Under the pieces are notes generated by a model. That model saw nothing but the letters and a program-made list of their open reading frames with translations. It ran no database searches and had not been told where the DNA came from. Positions 35,624 to 44,633 of a DNA stretch of 64,000 bases are shown here, piece after piece. Made by a program: the position numbers and the translations under genes. Source of the DNA: Pseudomonas zanjanensis (GTDB lineage: Bacteria > Pseudomonadota > Gammaproteobacteria > Pseudomonadales > Pseudomonadaceae); assembly GCF_014268745.2 (NCBI RefSeq), contig NZ_JABWRB020000003.1, positions 558,001-622,000 of the forward strand. Direction: 5' to 3'. The first letter of the stretch is position 1, and the number at the start of each line of letters is the position of its first letter.

Positions 35624-36996
35624 GTCGCACGTTGAATCGGATCGGGCTGGGTATGGTCGGCTTGTGGGTGGTCTTGTCGGCTACGGCCCAGGAGCAACCG
35701 GCGGATTTCGCCCATCAGGTGCCGTTGGCCTTGAGCGGCGAAGGGCCGTGGTATCGCCTGCCATTGCCATTGGATGTTCAATTGCAAGCGCGGCAGACCG
35801 ACCTGAGTGACCTGCGGGTCTTCAACGCCGCCGGCCAGGCCCAGGCCTACGCCTTGGTGCGCGAGTCGGCCCAGAGCCGGGAAAACCGCACCCTCACCGA
35901 CGTGAAGTGGTTCCCGCTGTACAACGCCGCCGATGACAACGAGCGCGCGCCCAGCGTGCGGGTGCAATCGAACGCCAATGGCACCCTGGTGGAAGTGCAG
36001 CCCGCCAGCCGGCTCGAAGCCGGGGAAGAGGCGTTGCGTGGCTGGTTGTTGGATGCCAGTGCGATCAAGGCACCGCTGCAGCAGTTGATCCTCGACTGGA
36101 CCAGCGAGCGCGACGGCTTCCAGCGATTCACCATTGAGGCCAGCGACGATTTGCAGCACTGGCAGTCATGGGGCGAAGGCCAGGTGGCGCGCCTGACCTT
36201 TGCCGACGAGCAGGTCGAACAGCATGAAGTGAACCTGCCGGGGCAGCCGGCGCGCTATCTGCGGCTGCTGTGGGATTCGCCGTCCTCGGCGCCGGTGCTG
36301 ACCTCGGCCCAGTTGCAAAGCGCCAGCCGCGAAAACCTGCCGTTGCCACTGGCCTGGTCGCAGCCGTTGGCCGGCAGCACGACGAAGACCGGTGAATACA
36401 CCTGGCAGCTGCCCATGGGGCTGAACATCGAACAGGTGGAGGTCGAACTGAGCCAGGCCAACAGCCTGGCGCCGGTGACCCTGGCTGGCCGCCGCGAAAG
36501 CAGCCATCCGTGGCAGCCGCTGGGCGCTGGTTTGCTTTATCGCCTGACCCAGAACGGCCAGGACGTGCTGCAAAACCGTTTGCAACTGTCCGGCCAGACC
36601 GTGCAGCAACTGAAATTGACCGTGGACGAGCGCGGCGGTGGCCTGGGAACCGAAGCCCCGGCGTTGCGCTTTGCCGTGCGTCCGACCCAAGTGGTGTTCC
36701 TGGCGCGGGGCGAAGGCCCCTACCGCCTGGCGCTGGGCAGCGCGACAGCCAAGACGGCCAGCCTGCCATTGACCACGCTGGTGCCCGATTACAAACCGTC
36801 GCGCCTGGCGACGCTGGGGACGGCGACAGTGAACGGCTCGGCCACTTCGACGCCGACTGTAGCCCCTGCATCTGCGCCTGCGGCGGTGGGTAGTGACTGG
36901 AAGAAAATCGGCTTGTGGGCAGTGTTGCTGCTCAGTGTGCTGTTCCTCGCGGCGATGGCCTTCAGCCTGCTGCGCAAGCCGCCGGTCAAATCCTGA
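35620..36996 (+). CDS. DUF3999 periplasmic, membrane-anchored protein
   Basis: A 458-residue protein with a signal peptide (LGMVGLWVVLSATAQEQP), a long beta-rich periplasmic region with a discoidin-like stretch (about 130-230, FQRFTIEASDDLQHWQSWGEG) and one C-terminal membrane helix (IGLWAVLLLSVLFLAAMAFSLL). This matches DUF3999. The start is TTG, supported by GAGGG upstream and by the 4-base TTGA overlap with the DUF2339 stop. The pair is conserved as a unit; its job is not known. Confidence 0.87.
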   Translation: MSRTLNRIGLGMVGLWVVLSATAQEQPADFAHQVPLALSGEGPWYRLPLPLDVQLQARQTDLSDLRVFNAAGQAQAYALVRESAQSRENRTLTDVKWFPLYNAADDNERAPSVRVQSNANGTLVEVQPASRLEAGEEALRGWLLDASAIKAPLQQLILDWTSERDGFQRFTIEASDDLQHWQSWGEGQVARLTFADEQVEQHEVNLPGQPARYLRLLWDSPSSAPVLTSAQLQSASRENLPLPLAWSQPLAGSTTKTGEYTWQLPMGLNIEQVEVELSQANSLAPVTLAGRRESSHPWQPLGAGLLYRLTQNGQDVLQNRLQLSGQTVQQLKLTVDERGGGLGTEAPALRFAVRPTQVVFLARGEGPYRLALGSATAKTASLPLTTLVPDYKPSRLATLGTATVNGSATSTPTVAPASAPAAVGSDWKKIGLWAVLLLSVLFLAAMAFSLLRKPPVKS

Positions 36997-37028
36997 GTTT
37001 GGGACAACCGATAAACCGAGTCGCCTGT

Positions 37029-37098
37029 TTCGCGAGCAAGCCCGCTCCCACAGGAGTCCGCATTCCAATGTGGGAGCGGGCTTGCTCGCGAAAGCGGT
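37029..37098. repeat. REP pair in outward orientation (family A)
   Basis: Two arms with their CCCACA ends facing inward, separated by only about 20 bases. Confidence 0.88.
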
Positions 37099-37235
37099 CT
37101 TCCATCCACCCAAAATCCACGAGCAACCGCCGGCCTGTGAACTCAATCCTCCATATCCCGTCTCATAGGAGGAATTAAGTCCCGACTCGCGCTAAACTGC
37201 GCGGGTTTTCCGCCCCCTATTCTTCGGAGCCGTCC

Positions 37236-38246
37236 ATGTCCCGCGTTACCTTGAGTCGCTATTTGATTGAGCAGACCCGCAGCAACAATACCCCTGCCGA
37301 TCTGCGCTTTTTGATCGAAGTGGTGGCGCGTGCGTGCAAGGAGATCAGCCACGCCGTCTCCAAAGGCGCCTTGGGTGGTGTCCTGGGCAGCATGGGCACC
37401 GAAAACGTGCAGGGCGAAGTGCAGAAGAAGCTGGACGTGCTGTCCAACGAAATCCTGCTCGAAGCCAACGAATGGGGTGGTCACCTGGCGGGCATGGCGT
37501 CCGAGGAAATGGACAATGCCTACCAGATCCCCGGCAAATATCCCAAGGGTGCCTACCTGCTGGTGTTCGACCCACTGGACGGTTCGTCGAACATCGACAT
37601 CAACGCGCCGGTCGGCACCATCTTTTCGGTACTGCGTTGCCCGAACGAGTACCTGAGCCAGAACGAAGCCCTGAATGAAAAGGCCTTCTTGCAGCCAGGC
37701 ACCGAGCAGGTTGCCGCCGGTTATGCCATCTACGGCCCGCAGACCATGCTGGTGCTGACCTTGGGCGACGGCGTCAAGGGCTTCACCCTGGACCGCGAGA
37801 TGGGCAGCTTCGTCCTGACCCACGAAGACATCACCATTCCTGAAACCACCCAGGAATTCGCCATCAACATGTCCAACCAGCGTCACTGGGAAGCTCCGGT
37901 ACAACGCTACGTCAGTGAGTTGCTGGCCGGTGAAGAAGGCCCGCTGAAGAAGAACTACAACATGCGCTGGGTTGCCGCGATGGTTGCCGATGTGCACCGG
38001 ATCCTGACCCGTGGTGGCCTGTTCATGTACCCGCGCGACAGCCGCGAGCCCTCCAAGCCAGGCAAGCTGCGCCTGATGTACGAAGCCAACCCGATGTCGT
38101 TCCTGGTGGAGCAGGCCGGTGGCGCTTCCACCGATGGCCACCAGCGCATCCTTGATATCAAGCCTGAAGGCCTGCACCAGCGCGTGGCCGTGTTCCTCGG
38201 TTCGAAGGAAGAAGTGGCCCGCGCCACGGCTTACCACAAGGAGTAA
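37236..38246 (+). CDS. fbp: Fbp, class I fructose-1,6-bisphosphatase
   Basis: Hydrolyses fructose-1,6-bisphosphate in gluconeogenesis, essential in pseudomonads growing on organic acids or amino acids. The 336-residue protein has metal motif LLVFDPLDGSSNIDIN (about 107-122) and the substrate segment KLRLMYEANPMSFLVEQAGG near 275. GGAG precedes the ATG by 6 bases. The next gene starts 4 bases after its stop, with its ribosome site inside the last fbp codons. Confidence 0.97.
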   Translation: MSRVTLSRYLIEQTRSNNTPADLRFLIEVVARACKEISHAVSKGALGGVLGSMGTENVQGEVQKKLDVLSNEILLEANEWGGHLAGMASEEMDNAYQIPGKYPKGAYLLVFDPLDGSSNIDINAPVGTIFSVLRCPNEYLSQNEALNEKAFLQPGTEQVAAGYAIYGPQTMLVLTLGDGVKGFTLDREMGSFVLTHEDITIPETTQEFAINMSNQRHWEAPVQRYVSELLAGEEGPLKKNYNMRWVAAMVADVHRILTRGGLFMYPRDSREPSKPGKLRLMYEANPMSFLVEQAGGASTDGHQRILDIKPEGLHQRVAVFLGSKEEVARATAYHKE

Positions 38247-38249
38247 ATC

Positions 38250-38846
38250 ATGGCCGAGCCCTGGCAGCCGTTGCTCGATTGGTGGTTTGGCACAGCCGAA
38301 AAACCAGATGAGATCGCGGCTGACAAGGGCAAGCTATGGTTTGGCAAAGGCCATGATCGCCAGGCGCAAGAGCGCTTCGGTGATCAGGTCGAGCAGGCAC
38401 TGGCCGGTGGATTGACCGATTGGGCGCAACGCCCGGAAGGTTGGCTGGCCTTGGTGCTGCTATTGGATCAACTCCCCCGGATGATCTATCGCAACACCCC
38501 CGAAGGTTTTTCCGGCGACCTGCGTGCCCAAGCGCTGGTGGCTCAAGGACTGGCGGCGGGCTTCGATCAGCAACTCAAACCCATCCAGCGCGTATTCATC
38601 TACCTCGTACTCGAACACTGCGAAAATCTCGCGGTGCAGAACGAAGCCGTGTCGCGGTTTATCGACCTGGTGCGAGAGCAGCCGGAGGCGCAGCGGGCGG
38701 TGTTTGAAGATAACCTGGACTATGCCGAGCGGCATCAGAAGATCATTGCGCGGTTTGGCCGCTTTCCCCATCGCAATGCGGTGTTGGGGCGCGAGTCCAC
38801 GGCTGAGGAAGTGGAGTTCTTGAGTAGGCCTGGGTCCAGGTTCTAA
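38250..38846 (+). CDS. DUF924 family protein
   Basis: A 198-residue soluble helical protein of the DUF924 family, with the typical LVLLLDQLPRMIYRNTPEGFSGD near residue 70 and FIYLVLEHCENLAVQ near 115. It resembles TPR-like folds; no enzymatic motif is evident. AAGGAG in the end of fbp serves as its ribosome site, so translation is coupled to fbp. Function unknown. Confidence 0.88.
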   Translation: MAEPWQPLLDWWFGTAEKPDEIAADKGKLWFGKGHDRQAQERFGDQVEQALAGGLTDWAQRPEGWLALVLLLDQLPRMIYRNTPEGFSGDLRAQALVAQGLAAGFDQQLKPIQRVFIYLVLEHCENLAVQNEAVSRFIDLVREQPEAQRAVFEDNLDYAERHQKIIARFGRFPHRNAVLGRESTAEEVEFLSRPGSRF

Positions 38847-38870
38847 ATAGTGTTGTGGCCGCTATCGCCA

Positions 38871-38965
38871 TCGCGAGCAGGCTCGCTCCCACAGTTGATC
38901 TTCCACGGACGCACCTTTTGCTGCTCAACAGAAACCCAGTGTGGGAGCGAGCCTGCTCGCGATGG
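38871..38965. repeat. REP pair in outward orientation (family A)
   Basis: TCGCGAGCAGGCTCGCTCCC and its complement flank a 45-base spacer, again with CCCACA ends facing each other. Confidence 0.88.
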
Positions 38966-39080
38966 GGCCAGATGCTTCAACCGCGATGCTTGCTGCTTAA
39001 GAGCGGGGCAAGTCTGTAAATTCTCCATGTACGCTCATTGAAGATCCATCTCATCCAATTCGGTGACACCGCAAGTCCAT

Positions 39081-39230
39081 TGTGGGAGCGAGCTTGCTCG
39101 CGATAGGGGTGCCACAGTCGACGAAAATGTTGGATGTGCCGGCCTCTTCGCGAGCAAGCCCGCTCCCACAGCTGATCAGGTTTCCCTGACGGAACGCGGT
39201 CAACTGTGGGAGCGGGCTTGCTCGCGAAAG
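39081..39230. repeat. REPIN plus an extra single REP (family A)
   Basis: A normal REPIN at 39081-39170 and a lone plus-orientation arm at 39205-39230 fill the rest of the 398-base gap between DUF924 and the chemoreceptor. Together with the pair at 38871 this gap holds five arms and no gene. Confidence 0.9.
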
Positions 39231-39244
39231 GGCCCTTGAAAGCA

Positions 39245-41137
39245 CTAGATCCGGAAACTGCCCACCAACTGCTTAAGCCGCGCCGCCTGTTGTTCGAGGT
39301 CGGCACAGGCCCGCAAGGTGGCTTGCAGGTTTTCCACGCCTTCCTGGTTCAGCGTGTTGATCTCGGTGATGTCGACGTTGATCGATTCCACCACGGCGGT
39401 CTGTTCTTCGGTGGCGGTTGCCACGGATTGATTCATGCCGTCGATTTCACCGATGCGTTGGGTCACGCTGCCCAGTCGTTCGCCAGCCTGGTTGGCGATG
39501 CTGACGCTGCCTTCGCTCTGGCGCTGGCTGTCGGTCATGGTCAGTACCGCTTCCCGTGCGCCGACTTGCAGTTCTTCGATCATCTTCTGCACTTGTTGCG
39601 CCGAGTCCTGGGTGCGGTGGGCCAGGTTGCGCACTTCATCGGCCACCACCGCGAAGCCGCGCCCGGCTTCACCGGCCCGTGCCGCTTCGATGGCGGCGTT
39701 GAGGGCGAGCAGGTTGGTTTGCTGGGAGATGCTGGTGATCACCTCGAGGATCTGGCCGATGTTCACCGTGTTGCTGTTCAAGGTTTCGATGTTGCCGCAC
39801 GAATCGCTGATCTTGGCTGACAACTGCTGCATGGCCGCGATGGTTTTATCCACCACTTGCTGGCCATCTTCGGCCAGGTTGCGGGCCTCGCTGGAATGTT
39901 GCGAGGCGAGGGCGGCATTCTGGGCGATTTCCTGGGCGGCGGCGCCGAGCTGGTTGATGGCCGCGGCCACGCTGCTGGTGCGCGACGCCTGTTGGTCGGA
40001 GTTGAACATCGACGAGTTGGATGCACTGACCACGCGCAGGGCGACTTCGTTGACCTGGCCGGTGGCCGAGGCCACTTCGCGGATCGAGGTGTGAATGCGC
40101 TCGACAAAACGGTTGAACGACGTGCCCAGGGCGCCGAATTCGTCCTGGCCGTGGATCACCAGGCGCCGAGTCAGGTCGCCTTCGCCTTCGGCGATGTCAT
40201 GCATGGCGCGGCCCATGGTCAGCAGCGGTTGCATCAACACGCGGATCAACATGCCCAGCAAAGCGATGATGAACACCACGGCGATGAACATGGCGATCAG
40301 TGCCGAAGTGCGGAACTCACTGAGCATCGCCAGGGCGGTGTCCTTGTCGAGCACCAGCGCCACGTACCAATCGGCGCCCGGCACACCATTGACCCGGGTG
40401 AAGGAGATGAATTGGGTCTTGCCGTCGAGGTCGACTTCTTTCACGCCCGGGCTGATTTGCGGCGCGCCGTTGGGGTAGGCCTCGGCCAGGGTCTTGAGCA
40501 CGCGCTTGCTGTCGGGGTGGATCAGGATCTTGCCGTCGGCGCTGACGATGAACGCGTGGCCGTGGCCGCCGAAGTTCAGCGAGTTGATGATGGCGCTGAC
40601 GCTGGACAGGTCGATGTCCGCACCGGCCACGCCGATCATCTGGTTCTGGCGTTGTACCGGGGTGGCGACGGTGATCACCAGCTTGCCCGACGAGGCGGCG
40701 ATGTAGGGTTCAGTGACGATGGTTTGCTGTGCGCTGTTGGCAGCCTTGTACCAGCCACGGGCGCGAGGGTCGTAGTCGGCGGCGCGATTGCCGGCCGGCA
40801 CCGAGAACATCACGCCGTCGGTACCGCCGAAATAGCTGAGCTGGAAGTTGCCGGTATAGGCCGGCAAGCCCACGGCGCGCTTGAGGCTGTCGGCACCGCT
40901 GCCGTCCACGGCGATCTGTTGGGCCAGCGATTGCAGCAATTGGATACGGCCGTCGACCCATGTCTGGATGTTACGGCTGGTCAGGCTGCCGAGCTCCTGC
41001 ATGGAAGTCTCGGTGCTGGCGTGCAGGCTTTGGCGTTGACGGTAGTCGTTGAACAGGATGAAACAGGCGAAAGCAACGGCCACCACGAGGGCAGCAGCCA
41101 GCAGGATTTTATGGCTGAATTTCATGTTTCTGGTCAT
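39245..41137 (-). CDS. dCache_1 methyl-accepting chemotaxis protein, probable amino-acid sensor
   Basis: A 630-residue chemoreceptor: membrane helix at about 8-30, periplasmic double-Cache domain (35-270), second helix (about 275-300), HAMP and a signalling domain with the conserved hairpin EAARAGEAGRGFAVVADEVRNL. The distal Cache module carries the amino-acid motif Tyr122, Arg127, Trp129, Tyr130 (YDPRARGWY), Tyr145 and Asp174, one residue offset from P. aeruginosa PctA. It should therefore bind an amino acid directly. Start taken at MTRNMKFSHK; ATG 41125 is an alternative and neither has a strong ribosome site. Confidence 0.9.
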   Translation of the reverse strand: MTRNMKFSHKILLAAALVVAVAFACFILFNDYRQRQSLHASTETSMQELGSLTSRNIQTWVDGRIQLLQSLAQQIAVDGSGADSLKRAVGLPAYTGNFQLSYFGGTDGVMFSVPAGNRAADYDPRARGWYKAANSAQQTIVTEPYIAASSGKLVITVATPVQRQNQMIGVAGADIDLSSVSAIINSLNFGGHGHAFIVSADGKILIHPDSKRVLKTLAEAYPNGAPQISPGVKEVDLDGKTQFISFTRVNGVPGADWYVALVLDKDTALAMLSEFRTSALIAMFIAVVFIIALLGMLIRVLMQPLLTMGRAMHDIAEGEGDLTRRLVIHGQDEFGALGTSFNRFVERIHTSIREVASATGQVNEVALRVVSASNSSMFNSDQQASRTSSVAAAINQLGAAAQEIAQNAALASQHSSEARNLAEDGQQVVDKTIAAMQQLSAKISDSCGNIETLNSNTVNIGQILEVITSISQQTNLLALNAAIEAARAGEAGRGFAVVADEVRNLAHRTQDSAQQVQKMIEELQVGAREAVLTMTDSQRQSEGSVSIANQAGERLGSVTQRIGEIDGMNQSVATATEEQTAVVESINVDITEINTLNQEGVENLQATLRACADLEQQAARLKQLVGSFRI

Positions 41138-41214
41138 TAAGAACACTACCGCGGAGGGACGGGTCAGGACGGGCTGTCAATTTGCCATAACGCAGGATTT
41201 TGCGCTGTGACTTT

Positions 41215-41241
41215 TTATCGGCGTAGAAGCCCGGCTCATCA
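41215..41241 (-). promoter_or_regulatory. Candidate sigma-28 (FliA) promoter of the chemoreceptor
   Basis: On the minus strand a perfect FliA -10 GCCGATAA (41222-41215) lies about 80 bases before the gene. At the right 15-base distance the -35 reads TGAT rather than TAAA, a half match. Confidence 0.45.
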
Positions 41242-41421
41242 GGCGTCCCGGGTCCAATCCCGACGAAAGGTACGACGGCGTCACAATCCGGTTGATTCAT
41301 TCCTGAAACACCTCTGTACGGCCAATAAATACTGGCGGCGCGAGGGAACCAGATAGGGGTTTTCTCTTCTAAGGATCAGGTTGGCACCCTGCCACCTCCC
41401 TTCCGCTCCAGGAGTTACACC

Positions 41422-41676
41422 ATGTCGCTGCGTTCTATCGCTCTGCTGTTTATGTGCGTCGTGCTGACCGCATGCAGCAAGGTCAACCAGGAAAACTATT
41501 CGAAGCTGTCGGCTGGCATGCCCAAGGCCGAAGTCGAAACGTTGCTGGGGAAACCGACCGATTGCTCAGGCGCCCTCGGCATGTCCAGCTGCACCTGGGG
41601 CGACCAGAAAAGCTTTATCAGCGTGCAGTACGCCGGTGACAAAGTGTTGATGTTTTCCGGCCAAGGCCTGAAGTAA
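41422..41676 (+). CDS. Small SmpA/OmlA-like lipoprotein
   Basis: An 84-residue lipoprotein: signal with lipobox LTAC (Cys18), then the short SmpA/BamE-like fold motif YSKLSAGMPKAEVETLLGKPTDC. The two further cysteines (DCSGALGMSSC) could form a disulfide. It resembles DUF3862/OsmE-type outer-membrane lipoproteins rather than BamE itself, which is longer. The ATG is preceded by CAGGAGTTACACC. A lipocalin lipoprotein gene follows after 31 bases. Confidence 0.82.
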   Translation: MSLRSIALLFMCVVLTACSKVNQENYSKLSAGMPKAEVETLLGKPTDCSGALGMSSCTWGDQKSFISVQYAGDKVLMFSGQGLK

Positions 41677-41707
41677 ACCGAGGCCACAGGCCTGCGGGAG
41701 AAAAATA

Positions 41708-42277
41708 ATGATGCGGTTAGTTTTTGTGCTTTTGGCCGGCCTGATATTGGCTGGCTGTGCCACTTCTGGCGAGGATCCGTTGGCACCCAAGACGGTCAAC
41801 AGCGTCAATCTCAAGCGTTACCAGGGGACCTGGTATGAGTTGGCCCGCCTGCCCATGTATTTCCAGCGCAATTGCGCGCAATCGGAAGCGCACTACACCC
41901 TCAAGCCAGACGGCAACGTTGGCGTGCTCAATCGCTGCCTGACCTCGGACTGGCAGTGGGAAGAAGCCAGGGGCACCGCGACGCCGCAGGTGCCGGGCAA
42001 GACCGACAAGCTCTGGGTCGAATTCGATAACTGGTTTTCCCGGATCGTCCCGGGCGTGGCGAAGGGGCAATACTGGGTGCTCTATGTCAGCGATGACTAC
42101 AAGACCGCCATCGTCGGCGACCCGAGCCGTCGCTACATGTGGCTGCTGTCCCGCACACCGACCGTCAACAGCGTCGTGCGCGAGGAATTGCTGAGCAAGG
42201 CGCGCCAGCAGGGTTACGACACGACACGCCTGGTCTGGCGCGCGTCGGACCGGCAGATGGCCAAGACTTCGGACTAA
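41708..42277 (+). CDS. blc: Blc-type outer-membrane lipocalin lipoprotein
   Basis: A 189-residue bacterial lipocalin: lipobox LAGC (about residue 17), then the lipocalin GxW motif RYQGTWYELARLPMYFQ, NRC and the TDKLWVEFDNWF and YWVLYVSDDYKTAIVGDPSRRYMWLLSRTP strands. Blc proteins bind lysophospholipids in the outer membrane. Start is ATGATG, 41708 or 41711. Probably cotranscribed with the small lipoprotein upstream. Confidence 0.92.
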   Translation: MMRLVFVLLAGLILAGCATSGEDPLAPKTVNSVNLKRYQGTWYELARLPMYFQRNCAQSEAHYTLKPDGNVGVLNRCLTSDWQWEEARGTATPQVPGKTDKLWVEFDNWFSRIVPGVAKGQYWVLYVSDDYKTAIVGDPSRRYMWLLSRTPTVNSVVREELLSKARQQGYDTTRLVWRASDRQMAKTSD

Positions 42278-42296
42278 GCGACGCCTGGGATCATAG

Positions 42297-42385
42297 TGTG
42301 GGAGCGGGCTTGCTCGCGAATGCGGTGTATCAGTCGACATCTAGGTGTCTGGTACACCGCATTCGCGAGCAAGCTCGCTCCCACA
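42297..42385. repeat. REPIN (family A)
   Basis: Asymmetric arms (GGGCTTGCTC left, GAGCAAGCTCGC right) between the convergent blc and hutF stop codons. Confidence 0.93.
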
Positions 42386-42414
42386 TTTGGTATCTGTCAC
42401 ATTGATTCTTGGGG

Positions 42415-43779
42415 TCAGCCCAGCAATTCGCGCAATACCTGGGTAAACGCCCGGGCGCTTTCTTCTTCGCCGGCATGACGCCCCTCACGCACCACCCACT
42501 GTCCGCCGACCATCACATCGCGCACCTGGCGATCGCCGCCGGCGAACAGCCAGCGATTGAGGATCCCGTCGCCTTGGGCCGTGGCCAAATACGGGTCGCT
42601 GCCATCGAGCACCAGCCAGTCGGCGCGCTTGCCGATTTCGAGAGCGCCGATCGGCTGCCCCAGGGCCTGGGCGCCGCCTTCCAATGCGGCGTCAAACAAG
42701 GTGCGGCCAACCATCGGCTGATCCGCCCGGTACAAGCGGTTGCGCCGTTGATCCCGCAGGCGCTGGCCATATTCCAGCCAGCGCAATTCTTCGACCACGC
42801 TCAATGACACATGGCTGTCGGAGCCAATACCGAGGCGTCCGCCCTGGGCGAGGAAATCCACGGCCGGGAAAATCCCGTCCCCCAGGTTGGCTTCGGTGGT
42901 CAGGCACAGGCCGGCAATCGCCCGGCTCTTGGCCATGAGGCTGACTTCCTGGGCGTTGGCGTGGGTGGCGTGGACCAGGCACCAGCGCTGATCGACCTCG
43001 GTGTTGTCATACAGCCATTGCAGCGGACGCGCGCCGCTCCAGCCCAGGCAGTCGTCGACTTCCTTTTGCTGCTCGGCGATGTGGATGTGCACCGGGCAAT
43101 CACGGTCGCTGGCAGCCAGCACGTCCTGGATCTGCCCGGGTGTCACGGCGCGCAGCGAGTGGAAGCACAGGCCCAGCGCCTGGGACGCTTGCCCGGCCAG
43201 GATCGGCTGCAAGCGCGACTGAAGTTTCAAGTAGTTTTCGGTGTTGTTGATGAAGCGGCGCTGCCCGTCGTTGGGGGCCTGGCCGCCAAAGCCGGAATGG
43301 CTGTAGAGCACCGGCAGCAGCGTCAGGCCAATGCCGGCGGCGCTGGCGGCGTGGCTGATACGCAGGGCCAGCTCCGCCGGGTCGGCGTAGGGCGCGCCGT
43401 CGGTGTCATGGTGGACATAGTGGAATTCGGCGACCGAGGTGTAGCCGGCCTTGAGCATTTCGATGTACAGCTGGCGGGCGATGACGCCGAGTTGGTCGGG
43501 GCTGATTTTTCCGACGAGGCGGTACATCAAGTCGCGCCAGGTCCAGAAACTGTCGTTGGGATTGCCCGCCACTTCCGCCAGCCCGGCCATCGCCCGTTGG
43601 AAGGCGTGGGAGTGCAGGTTCGGCATGCCCGGCAATAGCGGACCGCCCAGCCGTTCGGCGCCATCTGCGTGGGAGCCGGCCTGGATATGGGTCAGGACGC
43701 CTGCGGCATCCACCTCAAGACGTACATCATTGGCCCATCCACTAGGCAGCAGCGCGCGTTCGGCAAAGAAGGCGGACAT
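42415..43779 (-). CDS. hutF: HutF, formimidoylglutamate deiminase
   Basis: Deiminates N-formimino-L-glutamate to N-formyl-glutamate, the first half of the two-step branch used by pseudomonads. A 454-residue amidohydrolase with metal ligands in NLHSHAFQRAM (residues 54-64), HIHIAEQQKE near 230, HATHAN near 268 and the Asp in GIGSDSHVS near 318. Divergent from hutC, with a HutC operator in the 104-base gap. Confidence 0.96.
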   Translation of the reverse strand: MSAFFAERALLPSGWANDVRLEVDAAGVLTHIQAGSHADGAERLGGPLLPGMPNLHSHAFQRAMAGLAEVAGNPNDSFWTWRDLMYRLVGKISPDQLGVIARQLYIEMLKAGYTSVAEFHYVHHDTDGAPYADPAELALRISHAASAAGIGLTLLPVLYSHSGFGGQAPNDGQRRFINNTENYLKLQSRLQPILAGQASQALGLCFHSLRAVTPGQIQDVLAASDRDCPVHIHIAEQQKEVDDCLGWSGARPLQWLYDNTEVDQRWCLVHATHANAQEVSLMAKSRAIAGLCLTTEANLGDGIFPAVDFLAQGGRLGIGSDSHVSLSVVEELRWLEYGQRLRDQRRNRLYRADQPMVGRTLFDAALEGGAQALGQPIGALEIGKRADWLVLDGSDPYLATAQGDGILNRWLFAGGDRQVRDVMVGGQWVVREGRHAGEEESARAFTQVLRELLG

Positions 43780-43803
43780 GGTTCAACCTCATCGTGCGTA
43801 ATT

Positions 43804-43813
43804 TGTATATACA
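43804..43813. promoter_or_regulatory. HutC operator in the hutF/hutC gap
   Basis: A perfect palindrome TGTATATACA, followed by a half-site TATACAG. It matches the TGTA..TACA recognition pattern known for HutC and can control hutF and hutCD together. Confidence 0.7.
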
Positions 43814-43883
43814 TATACAGACGTTTGCCTGGCCGGTAAACTCCGGCAAGCTAGCAACCTTATTCGCAGAACAGGGAACCGCC

Positions 43884-44633
43884 GTGCCGACTCCGCCTGC
43901 CAAACCGCCGCTGGCCGCAAACATGGGTGACAGTCCGGCGCCCTTGTACGCCCGCGTTAAACAAATGATTACCCAGCAGATCGACAGTGGAAACTGGCCG
44001 CCGCATTACCGTGTGCCGTCGGAAAGCGAACTGGTCAGCCAGCTGGGTTTCAGTCGCATGACCATCAACCGTGCCCTGCGAGAAATGACCGCCGACGGCC
44101 TGTTGGTGCGCATGCAGGGCGTCGGCACCTTCGTGGCCGAGCCCAAGAGCCAGTCCGCGTTGTTCGAAGTGCATAACATCGCGGATGAAATCGCCTCCCG
44201 TGGTCATCGTCACAGCTGCAAGGTCATCACCCTGGAAGAAGAGGCGGCCGGTTCCGAGCGGGCCCTGGCCCTGGACATGCGTGAAGGCCAGAAGGTGTTC
44301 CATTCACTGATCGTGCATTTCGAGAACGACATCCCCGTGCAAATCGAGGACCGTTTCGTCAACGCACTGGTGGCACCTGAGTACCTCAAGCAGGACTTCA
44401 CCGTGCAAACCCCCTACGCCTACCTGAACCAGGTTGCACCGCTGACCGAAGGCGAGCACGTAGTGGAGGCGATCCTGGCCGAGCCGAGTGAGTGCAAGCT
44501 GTTGCAGATCGAAAGGGGTGAGCCGTGCTTGTTGATTCGCCGCCGCACTTGGTCTGGACGCCAGCCGGTCACCGCCGCACGCCTGATCCATCCGGGCTCC
44601 CGTCACAGTCTGGAAGGGCGTTTTCATAAATGA
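43884..44633 (+). CDS. hutC: HutC, GntR-family repressor of histidine utilisation
   Basis: A 249-residue regulator with a winged helix-turn-helix (YARVKQMITQQIDSGNWPPHYRVPSESELVSQLGFSRMTINRALREM, about residues 20-65) and a UTRA ligand-binding domain that responds to urocanate. I chose the GTG at 43884 because AGGGA precedes it by 6 bases and it gives the known family length. The open frame extends 30 codons upstream across the operator. It overlaps hutD by 4 bases. Confidence 0.94.
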   Translation: MPTPPAKPPLAANMGDSPAPLYARVKQMITQQIDSGNWPPHYRVPSESELVSQLGFSRMTINRALREMTADGLLVRMQGVGTFVAEPKSQSALFEVHNIADEIASRGHRHSCKVITLEEEAAGSERALALDMREGQKVFHSLIVHFENDIPVQIEDRFVNALVAPEYLKQDFTVQTPYAYLNQVAPLTEGEHVVEAILAEPSECKLLQIERGEPCLLIRRRTWSGRQPVTAARLIHPGSRHSLEGRFHK

